A program made the translations under genes and the position numbers. A stretch of 64,000 bases of DNA from an uncultured Helicobacteraceae bacterium (GTDB lineage: Bacteria; Campylobacterota; Campylobacteria; Campylobacterales; Helicobacteraceae). The stretch is from positions 10,660 to 74,659 of the forward strand of contig CAJTQL010000012.1 in the NCBI GenBank assembly GCA_910578285.1. The letters are read 5' to 3'. The notes under the pieces were generated by a model, which saw only the letters and a list, made by a program, of their open reading frames with translations, searched no databases and was not told the origin of the DNA. Positions within the stretch are counted from its first letter, which is position 1; each line of letters begins with the position of its first letter. Below are positions 48,277-57,256 of this stretch, piece by piece.

Positions 48277-50277
48277 TTATCTCCTAAGGTTGATTGTGCA
48301 CCATTCATTGAAATTGAGCAATGACCAAATAAATAATCGGCGATTCGCCCTGCCCTCTAAATGCTCGCTAACAAGACGATGTGTTGTCGCATAGTCAAGA
48401 TAATCAAACAATGGCGCATGTTTGTCAAAAAGCTTTGTGCGCACAAAGGCGAGCGATTCGCCCTCAAACCAGCTACTATCAGGGCTCGAAAAGCCTTTTT
48501 TAATCGCGTCTGTTACCTCGTTTGGCAAAAAGTTCTGCAGCATTCTGCGGAAAATGAGCTTGCCATCATTTGTTTTTTTCAAAACCACACGTTTGCTGCC
48601 CAAATCATTCTCATTGATGCGTTGGTGTTTGAGATTGCGAAGCTTGTAATGCAGCGGAATGCTTTGGGCAAAATCGACAAGGTCATTATCCAAAAATGGT
48701 ACACGCGTTTCAAGTGAATGTGCCATCGAGAGTTTATCCTCGACAACAAGCAATCCATGCAAAAATGTCTTTGCTTCAAAATATAGAGAGTTGTTGATAT
48801 AATCTTCTTTTGTTTTTGCTGGTGCTGTGTGTTGCAAAACATTCCTAAAAATATCACGCGTCCAAACATGCGCGACATCTTGAGCAATGGGTGCAAAAAG
48901 ATTTTTCAGCTCGCTATTGGGTACAAGACGTTGCCAAAAGAGATAATATTTATCGACATAATCTTCAAAATCACGGCAATCAAGCGCTTGGTAATAGCGC
49001 CATGGATAGCCACCAAACAGCTCATCACCCCCACAACCGCTCAAAACCACGCGCACAAACTTGCTTGCAAGTTTTGCGGCATAGAAATTGGGATAACTCT
49101 GTCCCACACGCGGTTCTTCGAGATGATAAGCGAATGTGTGCAGGCAACGTTCCATATCGCCGCTTTTGAGCACCATTTCATAATGTTCGGTTTTGAAAAG
49201 ATACGAAAGCCGCTCGCTCACGGCGCGCTCATCGAATCCAAGCTCGATTCCTTTCGCGCTTGTGAGGTCAAAGCCGACCGTGAATGTGTTGAGATAGGGC
49301 AGCGATTCTGTGGCAAGTGCGCAAATGCTTCCGCTATCGATTCCGCCGCTAAGATAACCACCAATAGGAACATCAGACACAAGTTGTCGCGATATGCTTT
49401 GTCGGAAAAGCCGCTCAAGCTCTGCTGCGCATGCGTCTTCGTCAAGAATTGTCGCGCTTTGGAAGCAAAAATCCCAATATTGTGTCGTGTCGATTCTTTG
49501 TGTTGTGAGGTCGATTGCGAGATAATGTCCCGCGGGAAGGAGGTGGATTCCTTTGAATAATGTTTTGTCAGTAAAGATATTTTGAAACGTGAAATATTCG
49601 AGCAGCGCCTCACAATCGAGCACGCCAAAGCGTGAATCATAGCGCACAATGGAGCGATTCTCGCTTGCAAAGACAAATGTCTTTTCGGGGGTGATTCCAT
49701 AATAGAGCGGCTTAATCCCATAGCGGTCGCGCGCGAGATAGAGCTGCTTTTTGAAGTTGTCATAGAGTGCAAAGGCAAACATGCCATTGAGCCGCTGCAC
49801 ACAATCAATGCCCCATTGCACATATGCATAAAGTAGCACCTCGGTGTCGGTTTGTGTGAAGAATTGGTGTCCGAGTTGTTGGAGCTGTGTGCGCAATTCT
49901 TTGAAGTTGTAGATTTCACCATTGAAACATAGCCAGATATTGTGCGAGAGGTCGCTCATTGGCTGATGTCCCGCGGGCGATTTGTCGATAATGGCAAGCC
50001 GCCTGTGTGCAAGAAACAAATCCCATTCATGCCGCCCTAGCTCTCTTTGGCTTTGGGGATCTTGCAAGCAAGGCAGCAGGGGGCTTAGGTGAGCAAATTC
50101 GGAATCGCAGAAGTTTTGATAGAATGACACTTGGCTTTTGTGCCGCGTGCCTGTGTGGTAGAACAAATAGCCCGCGTCATCGGGTCCGCGATGCGCGATG
50201 AGCGAGAGCATCGACTCGAGATTCTGTGTCTGCACGCTCGGAGTTGCGAGGCTAAGTGCGCCCACAATTCCGCACAT
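48277..50277 (-). CDS. Asparagine synthase-family glutamine amidotransferase (AsnB type)
   Basis: The 666-aa protein has an N-terminal Ntn glutaminase domain with Cys2 (MCGIVGALS), AHRGPDDAG, LAHRRLAIID and CFNGEIYN, and a C-terminal synthetase domain with the PP-loop SGGIDSGS and VLSGCGGDELFGGYPWRY in parts. AsnB relatives amidate aspartate or, in polysaccharide clusters, the carboxyl group of uronic acids or other sugars. The start overlaps the DegT stop by one base. Setting in this operon favours a dedicated biosynthetic role over bulk asparagine synthesis. Confidence 0.88.
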   Translation of the reverse strand: MCGIVGALSLATPSVQTQNLESMLSLIAHRGPDDAGYLFYHTGTRHKSQVSFYQNFCDSEFAHLSPLLPCLQDPQSQRELGRHEWDLFLAHRRLAIIDKSPAGHQPMSDLSHNIWLCFNGEIYNFKELRTQLQQLGHQFFTQTDTEVLLYAYVQWGIDCVQRLNGMFAFALYDNFKKQLYLARDRYGIKPLYYGITPEKTFVFASENRSIVRYDSRFGVLDCEALLEYFTFQNIFTDKTLFKGIHLLPAGHYLAIDLTTQRIDTTQYWDFCFQSATILDEDACAAELERLFRQSISRQLVSDVPIGGYLSGGIDSGSICALATESLPYLNTFTVGFDLTSAKGIELGFDERAVSERLSYLFKTEHYEMVLKSGDMERCLHTFAYHLEEPRVGQSYPNFYAAKLASKFVRVVLSGCGGDELFGGYPWRYYQALDCRDFEDYVDKYYLFWQRLVPNSELKNLFAPIAQDVAHVWTRDIFRNVLQHTAPAKTKEDYINNSLYFEAKTFLHGLLVVEDKLSMAHSLETRVPFLDNDLVDFAQSIPLHYKLRNLKHQRINENDLGSKRVVLKKTNDGKLIFRRMLQNFLPNEVTDAIKKGFSSPDSSWFEGESLAFVRTKLFDKHAPLFDYLDYATTHRLVSEHLEGRANRRLFIWSLLNFNEWCTINLRR

Positions 50278-51449
50278 TAGAGCGCCCTAAGATTTGTGAT
50301 GACATAGTCGAGCTCGGATTCGCTCATAGACGCATACAGCGGCAGCGAAATCGAGAGTCTGTCTGCTGCATAACTCTTGAGACAATCCTCGCTTTTAAGC
50401 CCGTATTTGTTGCGATAGAATCCAAGCGTATGCACCGCGTGTGTGCCTTGTCGTGTCGCGATTCCTTTTTGTTCGAGTTTTTGCATGCATGCGTTGCGTT
50501 GCGCATTGAGCGAATCGATTTGCGCGAGAGTCCGTGCCTCTAGTGCCTGCGCGCCGCCAAAAAGACAAACAAAACTTTGGAATCCATGCGTGTAGCCCTC
50601 GGGAATCATCGGGGCAAGCAAAAGAGGGTGGTCAGCAAGCGCGGCAAAATAGGTATTTGCGATTGCACGCCTACGTTCCATGATGAACGCGGCTTTTTGC
50701 ATTTGCGAAACGCCAAGCGCGCCCTGCAGGTCGGTTAGGCGATAGTTGTAGCCTAGAATGTCAAAATTTGGTAAGAGTGAGCCACCTGTTTTGTGCCGCT
50801 CTAGGTCTGATGTGCTCGCTCCATGGTCGCGCAAAGAACGTGCTAAATCAGCGAGAGTGGCGCTTTTTGTGATGAGCATTCCGCCTTCGCCCGTGCTAAT
50901 CACCTTACGTGGATGAAAGCTAAAGCAGCCACAATCACCAAAGCTGCCGCTGTGCTGTTCGCCAATTTTTGCGTCAAAGCCACATGCAGCATCTTCGATG
51001 ATTCGCACATCATAGTGCCTCGCAAGCTCGAGTATGCGCGGCATATTCGCGCAAAGCCCAAAGAGATGCACAGGCATGATGGCATCAATTTTTTGGGATT
51101 CTAAAATGTTTTGCAAGGAATCTGTGTCGAGATTGAATGTGCGCAAGTCAATATCGCAAAATACGGGCGTTGCGCCTGTGTATTCCACAGCATTTGCCGA
51201 GGCGATGTAGGTGAAGCTTGGCACAACAACATGCGCGCCAGCGCCGATTTTTAGCGCACGTAGCCCGAGGTGAAGCGCTGTGGTGCAATTGCTGCAAGCA
51301 ACAGCAAATGGGACACGAGCAAAGGAGGCAAAGAGATTCTCAAACTCTTTGACAAACGGACCTTGCACGACCCAGCCACTCTCAAGCGGTTTTATGAGAT
51401 TTTGCTCATCTTGCGCATCAAAATAGGGCTTGCTAATGGGAATCTGCAT
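50277..51449 (-). CDS. DegT/DnrJ/EryC1/StrS aminotransferase
   Basis: The 390-aa PLP enzyme begins IPISKPYFDAQDEQNLIKPL in parts and has ACSNCTTALHLGLRAL, VVPSFTYIASANAV, EDAACGFDAKIG and the Schiff-base lysine in FHPRKVISTGEGGM. The family transaminates keto-sugar nucleotides to amino sugars, the keto-sugar source not being encoded in this operon. It is 8 bp after the radical SAM gene. Confidence 0.9.
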   Translation of the reverse strand: MQIPISKPYFDAQDEQNLIKPLESGWVVQGPFVKEFENLFASFARVPFAVACSNCTTALHLGLRALKIGAGAHVVVPSFTYIASANAVEYTGATPVFCDIDLRTFNLDTDSLQNILESQKIDAIMPVHLFGLCANMPRILELARHYDVRIIEDAACGFDAKIGEQHSGSFGDCGCFSFHPRKVISTGEGGMLITKSATLADLARSLRDHGASTSDLERHKTGGSLLPNFDILGYNYRLTDLQGALGVSQMQKAAFIMERRRAIANTYFAALADHPLLLAPMIPEGYTHGFQSFVCLFGGAQALEARTLAQIDSLNAQRNACMQKLEQKGIATRQGTHAVHTLGFYRNKYGLKSEDCLKSYAADRLSISLPLYASMSESELDYVITNLRAL

Positions 51450-51457
51450 GCCAGCTC

Positions 51458-52291
51458 CTAGTCAAAAACATTGTGCACGATTGTGCCATTGCGGTTTTGC
51501 CATGATTCTCCACATGTGTGCCCACTCCATTGATCACATGGCGCACATTGCGAATCGGGATAATCGCGGCGAATAGTTTGCATGGTTTCGCATTGCCAAA
51601 CTTGTGCAATGCTGCAATCATGCAAATTGTGCTCTTTTTGTGTTTTCCAGATATGGTTGCAGCGACTAAAATAGCCATCGCTGCTCACCACAAATGTGTG
51701 GAGCAATTTGGGGCAGAACACGCGCTTGTGCGCACAATGCGCACTGCTTTTGCCAAACTCGCCATTGAGCGTGTGCTCTTTGTAGAGGCGAATGCTATCA
51801 AAACCCAAAAGATTGCTATCATGAATGCAATGTTGCAGATATGTTGCTGTGGTTTTTTCTGAATCAACAAACGAGATTTGGAATGTCGTTGTACAATCCT
51901 TTGGCTTGTTGGCAAGAATCTTGCATGCGTTTTTATAGCCCTTGTTGGTATGAATGCTAAAGGTGAGGAATTCGCATTGATAGAACACCGCGCAATTTTG
52001 CTCGCTCACAAAATGCCCATTGGTGCTTAGGTGAATGCGCAAACCTTTGTCGATGGCATATTGCAAAAGCGTGGCAAAATCGGGGTGCAAACAGCTCTCG
52101 CCGCGCCAAAAGGGTAGGACGATTGCGTGTGGATTGTGCGCCGCAATCTCATCAACAAGCCGCATAAAGAGTGCACAATCCATATAGCCATCGCTTTCTT
52201 TGATATAGTGCCGTGGGCACATGTGGCATGCGAGATTGCACAGTGGTGTAAGCTCAAGCACAATGCGTGAAGGAAAAGGAGCGGTTGTCAT
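51458..52291 (-). CDS. Radical SAM/SPASM domain protein
   Basis: The 277-aa protein has the radical SAM cluster motif CNLACHMC (18-25) and a TIM-barrel pattern (VLPFWRGESCLHPDF, IHLSTNGH, FLTFSIHTN). The C-terminal Cys-rich SPASM-like part holds FCPKLLHTFVVSSDGYFSRC and CAPCDQWSGHTCG in parts, binding one or more auxiliary clusters. Such enzymes catalyse oxidations, epimerisations or C-C/C-S chemistry on peptides, sugars or cyclitols. The substrate is unknown. The start overlaps the glycosyltransferase stop by 4 bp. Confidence 0.85.
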   Translation of the reverse strand: MTTAPFPSRIVLELTPLCNLACHMCPRHYIKESDGYMDCALFMRLVDEIAAHNPHAIVLPFWRGESCLHPDFATLLQYAIDKGLRIHLSTNGHFVSEQNCAVFYQCEFLTFSIHTNKGYKNACKILANKPKDCTTTFQISFVDSEKTTATYLQHCIHDSNLLGFDSIRLYKEHTLNGEFGKSSAHCAHKRVFCPKLLHTFVVSSDGYFSRCNHIWKTQKEHNLHDCSIAQVWQCETMQTIRRDYPDSQCAPCDQWSGHTCGESWQNRNGTIVHNVFD

Positions 52292-54675
52292 GAGCAGATT
52301 CTTAGGAATGTTTTAGCGCAAAGATCTTGTTGCTCTTTGTGGAGAAACGCGAACATCATAGTATAGGATTTGCCGATTTTGTTGCGCAATTGTTCATCTC
52401 GAATGATTTGATTTAGCTTTTGTTTGTATGCTTCGACAGTGTAGGCAAAAACATAGTTTCCAATGGGCATTCCATTCTCACCCATAAAAAACTCGGGGTG
52501 TTTGGGCATAAACTCGGAATAGCAGCGGTTGTAGATTTCTGTGCCCCTATAAAAGCGCAAGAATCGGAAAATCGGCTTAGATACAAGCCGAATTATCGCG
52601 CCATCGGTCGAATACAGACAATCATCAGCCACATACAGCACAAAATCAGAAAGAATCTTCAAGTCATCTTCGCCTTTTTCCACCACAACCAAGCGGCATT
52701 GTTTGGGCACAAGTGGGGCAAGAATTGCATGTTGTGCGGGTGTACAGAGCAGGACGACGTCGGGGCTGTCAAGAATCTCGTTCCAATTCTTCAAGCCCGG
52801 CTTGCATTCTTCTGCATTGTGGATATAGAGTAGCACTGTCTGCGACATCTTGAGTGCATGGATCTCCTCACCAAAGTCTGCTGCGAGGTATTGTTCGTAG
52901 CAATGCTGCATGTCAAGGCTCATAAATGCCCTGCCTTTGTGCATAAATTCGTATATGCTCTCACCCTGAACGAGCGGGAAGGTGTTGCAAAAAATATCGA
53001 TGATATGCCCATACAAATGCGGGTCGATATGCCCGGGCATATAGAATCTATCATCAGGGATTCCGAGTTTGCGCACCTTCTCACGCACACTATGCGTGTT
53101 GCCCATTCCTGCAGCGATGAAAATCGTCTCGGGGTTTTGTTGCAAGACATCAGCGATTGTGGCGAGATATTCCTCACAATCAACCTTCACAAGCCTGCCA
53201 ATCACGCCGAGCACGATTTTATCTTTTGGGTAGCGGCTGCTCTCGGCAAAAATCGCCTCTTTGGTAACAGGTGGGTTGTAGAATCGGTCGATGTCTATTG
53301 GGACGATGATTTGCTCAAAGGCAAACAAGCCGCCTTCAGGTTGAAAATGGCTCATACGTTTGTCGATGCCAGCGATGTCATAGACACCATTGCCATGGCT
53401 ATAGAAAATTTGCAAAGGCGCTGAACGCGTGGCAATAATCAAATCGCTAATGCCATAGCCATTGTTGGTTGAAATCAGAATATCGACACCATCGGTGATG
53501 ATTTTGTTGCGCACAGCAAGCGCTCGCTGCAGATGCGAGGCATAATAGGGCATCTTAATCGCGGGATTGTTATTGATGGTGCTCACAACATCGACAATTT
53601 CAACACCCAATGCTTGAATGTCGCGCATAAATTCTTCATCATTGTTGCTCTTTTCGACAAAGCCCATGAGATAGATTTTGAAGTCATATTGCTGCCGAAT
53701 CTCGGGGCTTTGTTGGAGCGCTTTGAGCAATGAATATTCAACCTTCCCGGGTGAATTTTGCACGATTCTATCGCGCAAGAATCCCACGAGTTTCTTGCCC
53801 TTGCTCTGCTCTTTTTTGCATGGTGGCTGCGTTTTGCCAAAGGCGACATAGTAGGGCTCGGCTTTCTTGCAAAAATCGTCCATAAAGCCCTTCCATTGTT
53901 CTTGCGTGTGGAAGCTATTGCCCATGAAGTGGTAGACAAAGAATTGCAAGTACACAGCAAACTCAAAATCACTCTCAAGAACTTGATAGAAAATCTCACG
54001 CCAAAGCGGATAGAGCTTTGCCCACGAGAGATGGTTGAAAAAACTCGGGACATTCCACCATTGATGCAATGTCCAAACAAATACGCTGCGCCGCGCTAAC
54101 GGCGAGAGTGAGAGGATATGCTTGACATCAAAGAGCTCCTCAAAAATGGGATAGACCACATCAAAGCTGATGTTGAGCTTGGTCAAGAAGTTGAGCGAAA
54201 ACGTGCAACGCTGCATATAGACAGCATCAGAGAGATGCACAAGGCTCATGTGCTGGATATAGAATTTGAGCGATTCAGAGGCTTTGCCTTGCAAGAATAG
54301 GCTGACTGTTGCAAGCTCGACAAGCACGACAGATTCGGCGCTTTCGAGGGTATTTGCTGCCCCAAGCTGGCTGCTGGCGAGCTGCACAAAAGGCGCGAAA
54401 TGTTCATCAAGCGGCAGTTCGATATTGGTAAAGAACACATAAAGTGCAACATAATCCTGCTCAAAAATATCGCTTTCAGCAAGAATGAGTGTATAGAGTT
54501 TTTCGCGCAAAATTTGCGCAATCTGCTGCTTGGTTTCGGAGGTATCGGCTTCTATCTCGGCAAGCGCATTTGACTTGGCAAAATCGACAAGCATCATATC
54601 AAGGTCAAGCTTGTTGTTTGCCTTGCGTAAGCCTTGCAAGAAAGGTTCATAGTGAGCAAGAAGAGCTGGATTCAA
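52288..54675 (-). CDS. Large glycosyltransferase-like protein
   Basis: The 795-aa protein has a helical N-terminal half of about 315 residues with no recognised domain, and a C-terminal half with a GT-B-like pattern: IYLMGFVEKSNNDEEF, DILISTNNGYG, QIFYSHGNGVYD, VLGVIGRLVKVDCEEYLA and FIAAGMGNTH, then GEIHALKM-type regions. This suggests a retaining or GT41-like transferase. Its first codon is TTG (54675) after AAAGG; no ATG fits. A TATAAT at 54695-54700 drives it and the four downstream genes. It is first of the operon. Confidence 0.7.
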   Translation of the reverse strand: MNPALLAHYEPFLQGLRKANNKLDLDMMLVDFAKSNALAEIEADTSETKQQIAQILREKLYTLILAESDIFEQDYVALYVFFTNIELPLDEHFAPFVQLASSQLGAANTLESAESVVLVELATVSLFLQGKASESLKFYIQHMSLVHLSDAVYMQRCTFSLNFLTKLNISFDVVYPIFEELFDVKHILSLSPLARRSVFVWTLHQWWNVPSFFNHLSWAKLYPLWREIFYQVLESDFEFAVYLQFFVYHFMGNSFHTQEQWKGFMDDFCKKAEPYYVAFGKTQPPCKKEQSKGKKLVGFLRDRIVQNSPGKVEYSLLKALQQSPEIRQQYDFKIYLMGFVEKSNNDEEFMRDIQALGVEIVDVVSTINNNPAIKMPYYASHLQRALAVRNKIITDGVDILISTNNGYGISDLIIATRSAPLQIFYSHGNGVYDIAGIDKRMSHFQPEGGLFAFEQIIVPIDIDRFYNPPVTKEAIFAESSRYPKDKIVLGVIGRLVKVDCEEYLATIADVLQQNPETIFIAAGMGNTHSVREKVRKLGIPDDRFYMPGHIDPHLYGHIIDIFCNTFPLVQGESIYEFMHKGRAFMSLDMQHCYEQYLAADFGEEIHALKMSQTVLLYIHNAEECKPGLKNWNEILDSPDVVLLCTPAQHAILAPLVPKQCRLVVVEKGEDDLKILSDFVLYVADDCLYSTDGAIIRLVSKPIFRFLRFYRGTEIYNRCYSEFMPKHPEFFMGENGMPIGNYVFAYTVEAYKQKLNQIIRDEQLRNKIGKSYTMMFAFLHKEQQDLCAKTFLRICS

Positions 54676-54694
54676 TGGGCTACCTTTTTTATAT

Positions 54695-54700
54695 ATTATA
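54695..54700 (-). promoter_or_regulatory. -10 box of the five-gene glycan-type operon
   Basis: TATAAT on the minus strand lies 20 bases upstream of the TTG start of the glycosyltransferase gene. Confidence 0.55.
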
Positions 54701-54744
54701 CCGCAAAAGCTTAACTTTTGTGATTCGGATTGGAAACTTGCTCA

Positions 54745-54800
54745 AGAATCCGTCCATTTGTCATTCTGAAAGCACTCGCGACTGAAGAATCCCAAGCTAC
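54745..54800. other. Intergenic region between the glycan operon and the toxin-like gene
   Basis: The 277-bp gap (54676-54952) contains a GTCATTCTGAAAGCACTCG...GAAGAATCCC stretch, of the short intergenic-repeat kind common in bacterial genomes, and the promoter of the following gene. No coding frame is convincing. Confidence 0.35.
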
Positions 54801-54915
54801 AAGAGTTATGGAATTTCACTAGCAAAGAAGCGCTAGAAGTCATCGACAACAAATCCAATGCATGAGATGATGGCATTTGCAGGCAGACAAAATTTTATAT
54901 TCAGCTAAAACTGCT

Positions 54916-54921
54916 ATAATG
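54916..54921 (+). promoter_or_regulatory. -10 box for the DUF1561-type gene
   Basis: TATAAT lies 32 bases upstream of the ATG at 54953, with AAAGGATAGATGA-type ribosome binding sequence following. Confidence 0.55.
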
Positions 54922-54952
54922 CAGGCTAAATCTTCCACAAAAGGATAGATGA

Positions 54953-56884
54953 ATGAAAAGCCTAATTTCACGCTTATATACCCTTGTTTTCCTCTGCTTT
55001 AGCCTTTTGCCTTTTTCTTCTGCTTTTGCACTTAATAGTGCACTCCAGCAAGCTCCACAAAAACTCGCTGATACACCCAAAGATAGACCCATTGCTTTCA
55101 AAAGCAGTCCCGATTCGCTGATACAATGTCTTACGCCAGTCTTTAGAGAATCTGAAGGCTATGTGGGCGTGAGCGATTGTGAAGAAGCAATAGATGCTCG
55201 CTATGATGTCTTTAGCCGCATAGCGTGGAAACTTCGCGATGGTTGGGTGTGTTTAAGTGCAGAAAATGAAAAGTATATTCAAGGCGAGCGGCTGATTGTA
55301 AGACCTTGCGTTATTGATGATAAAACACAAAGCTTTACAATTAAAGATAATGTGCTCTACACTCCTGATTTACACTTTTTAGTCCAGATTAGCAATGGAT
55401 TCCTTACCTTGCAAAAAAGTCAATCTAAGGGCACACAATCTAATCTTATCCTCCATAATATGCAAGAATGGCTTGATACAATAGCCACTCCTGCACCTTT
55501 GATGCAAAAAGGCTTTATTGCTTGGAAGTTTTTCACCACTCAAAGCTTTGATTTGTATTATTTGCGCAACAATGAATCTATCAAAGATGAACCACAAGAG
55601 CTGTATTTCAACCTTGAAAATGGCATTATCGCACAATATGATTCAGCGACTGCAAAGATGTTTTGCCTTACTTCTAAGCAGAATGCAAAGCAAGATTGGA
55701 ATTGGGCGAGTTGGGAAGAATGTTTGTGGCAAAATTTGCAAGAAAACAAAGCAGCACCATCTAAGTTAAACGCGCAAAATTGGAAACTTTTTATGTTTGC
55801 GGATAATGATAGCGCAATGCTTAAAGATTATTTAGGAAATTTTTTACGTGTTACCAAATATGGCTCAAATTGGGGCGTGCCTTATACTGCTAAGGCAGAT
55901 TATTTGGCTAAAGATACAAATGAGGGGCAGACTTCCTATTTTCGATTCAGCCACAATATGCAAGATTGGGAAAGATTTAAAAATGCAAATCTTTCAGATT
56001 CTCTTCCCTCTTGCCCCGCAAATGGTTTATCACAGCACAATGTAAAAACTATGATGCAATTACCCCCTAGCTTTGTTTTAACACAAGAGTGGAAAAAACG
56101 ATTGTGGCAGATTGCGACAACAACCGATGGCGTTTTAGAAAGAGCTGGAGATTGTGGCGTATGTTTGCTGCAAAGCTATCAAATGATTGCTGAAATGAAT
56201 GAATATACCGCTACCCCGCTAGAATCTGGAGGCTTTTTCTTTGATACAGCTTTTGGGCAAAATCCTTTTACTTCTTTTCGTGCGCGTTATCCAATGCTTG
56301 CTGCTTCACTTGAACAATATCGTGCCTCTAATACTCCACATGGCTTATCTCGCTCTGCTGTGTTTGAATACGCAGCACAGATGTATAGAGCCATTGCCTT
56401 GAGCCTTTTTCCCGGGCATTTTTGGATTTCTTCAGAATTTGCCACAAGTGATGTTACTATAAGGAGTATGTTGAGAGATTTGTTTCAGCAGCCTGCTGGG
56501 ACTTTATGGGTGGTGCAGATGTATTATGTCAGCCGAGATGGTAGCTTCAATGGACATGGAATGCCGGTATTACGGACAGGCGATGGAATCCAATTTATCC
56601 CAACTAACTCGACAAACATGAACTATCAGAGGTATCAGCAAGCATTATCCAATTCTTTTGCGCATAATTTAAGAGAAGCATACAATATCGTTACGCGCAA
56701 TGGCACACTCAACTTATATATGCTCTATTCTTTGCGTTTGCGTGAGATTTATCCTAATCCTATCAACGCATTTGTATCTAATAATAATTGTAGCGGTGAG
56801 GGGGAAGACAGGAGAGGAACTCGCAATATGCCCCTTAGTCATTTTATCAATCAATGTGCAAGTGGGAGATGTATTTTGCAATAA
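54953..56884 (+). CDS. Secreted DUF1561/virulence-modifying-type protein, putative lectin-containing toxin
   Basis: The 643-aa protein has a Sec signal peptide (about 1-26, ending FSSAFA). Residues about 55-180 and 190-340 look like two beta-trefoil lectin-like units with Cys-rich motifs (DGWVCLSAEN, KMFCLTSKQN, WNWASWEEC). From about 380 a separate domain follows, with GDCGVCLLQSYQMIAE (Cys401/Cys404), GHGMPVLRTGDG (His535) and FIPTN (Asn552), and ends in a Cys-containing tail. This fits DUF1561 (PF07598), which includes Leptospira virulence-modifying proteins built as lectin B-part plus toxic A-part. A Cys-His-Asn set resembling a papain-like fold is my own inference. The gene is AT-rich and stands alone. 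Confidence 0.75.
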   Translation: MKSLISRLYTLVFLCFSLLPFSSAFALNSALQQAPQKLADTPKDRPIAFKSSPDSLIQCLTPVFRESEGYVGVSDCEEAIDARYDVFSRIAWKLRDGWVCLSAENEKYIQGERLIVRPCVIDDKTQSFTIKDNVLYTPDLHFLVQISNGFLTLQKSQSKGTQSNLILHNMQEWLDTIATPAPLMQKGFIAWKFFTTQSFDLYYLRNNESIKDEPQELYFNLENGIIAQYDSATAKMFCLTSKQNAKQDWNWASWEECLWQNLQENKAAPSKLNAQNWKLFMFADNDSAMLKDYLGNFLRVTKYGSNWGVPYTAKADYLAKDTNEGQTSYFRFSHNMQDWERFKNANLSDSLPSCPANGLSQHNVKTMMQLPPSFVLTQEWKKRLWQIATTTDGVLERAGDCGVCLLQSYQMIAEMNEYTATPLESGGFFFDTAFGQNPFTSFRARYPMLAASLEQYRASNTPHGLSRSAVFEYAAQMYRAIALSLFPGHFWISSEFATSDVTIRSMLRDLFQQPAGTLWVVQMYYVSRDGSFNGHGMPVLRTGDGIQFIPTNSTNMNYQRYQQALSNSFAHNLREAYNIVTRNGTLNLYMLYSLRLREIYPNPINAFVSNNNCSGEGEDRRGTRNMPLSHFINQCASGRCILQ

Positions 56885-56918
56885 TACCACTTCAGACACA
56901 CACAAATAAGGAGCGCAA

Positions 56919-57137
56919 ATGCAGAAACTGAAAGGGCTATCACTTTGATTACAATATTAGGTTGTGTGCATATCACTTATCTTTTAGCAAAGGTGAGAAA
57001 TGCAGCCCGTTTTGTCAATGACAAGCGCACTCAAAGAGGCTTGGGAGAGTGGCTTTTACCAATGATTCACCGCAGAGAATCATATTGAATTGATAGGTAA
57101 AGATTTTAAAGGAGAGTTAGAAATTAAGGATTCTTAA
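56919..57137 (+). pseudogene. Degenerate coding remnants after the DUF1561-type gene
   Basis: The 372-bp gap 56885-57256 holds broken frames. One reads RAITLITILGCVHITYLLAK without interruption to 57088; another reads MQPVLSMTSALKEAWESGFYQ, a TGA, then FTAENHIELIGKDFKGEL to 57137. Neither family is recognised. The pattern of long frames broken by stops and shifts suggests decayed genes. Confidence 0.35.
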
Positions 57138-57193
57138 ACCTCTTTTCCACTTATTCAAGATTTGCAAATGACTTTTTTCAAATGAAATTTTAG

Positions 57194-57199
57194 TATAAT
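57194..57199 (+). promoter_or_regulatory. -10 box for the TauE-like gene
   Basis: TATAAT 58 bases upstream of the ATG at 57257; an AAGGAAAG ribosome binding site follows at the start. Confidence 0.5.
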
Positions 57200-57256
57200 G
57201 CAGAAATTTTGATTTTTAAATTAGCACGAGAAAGCTATGCTTTAATAAGGAAAGAT

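Noticed and set aside
51518..51862. 114-aa plus-strand frame opposite the radical SAM gene
   Set aside because: Antisense shadow without a ribosome binding site.
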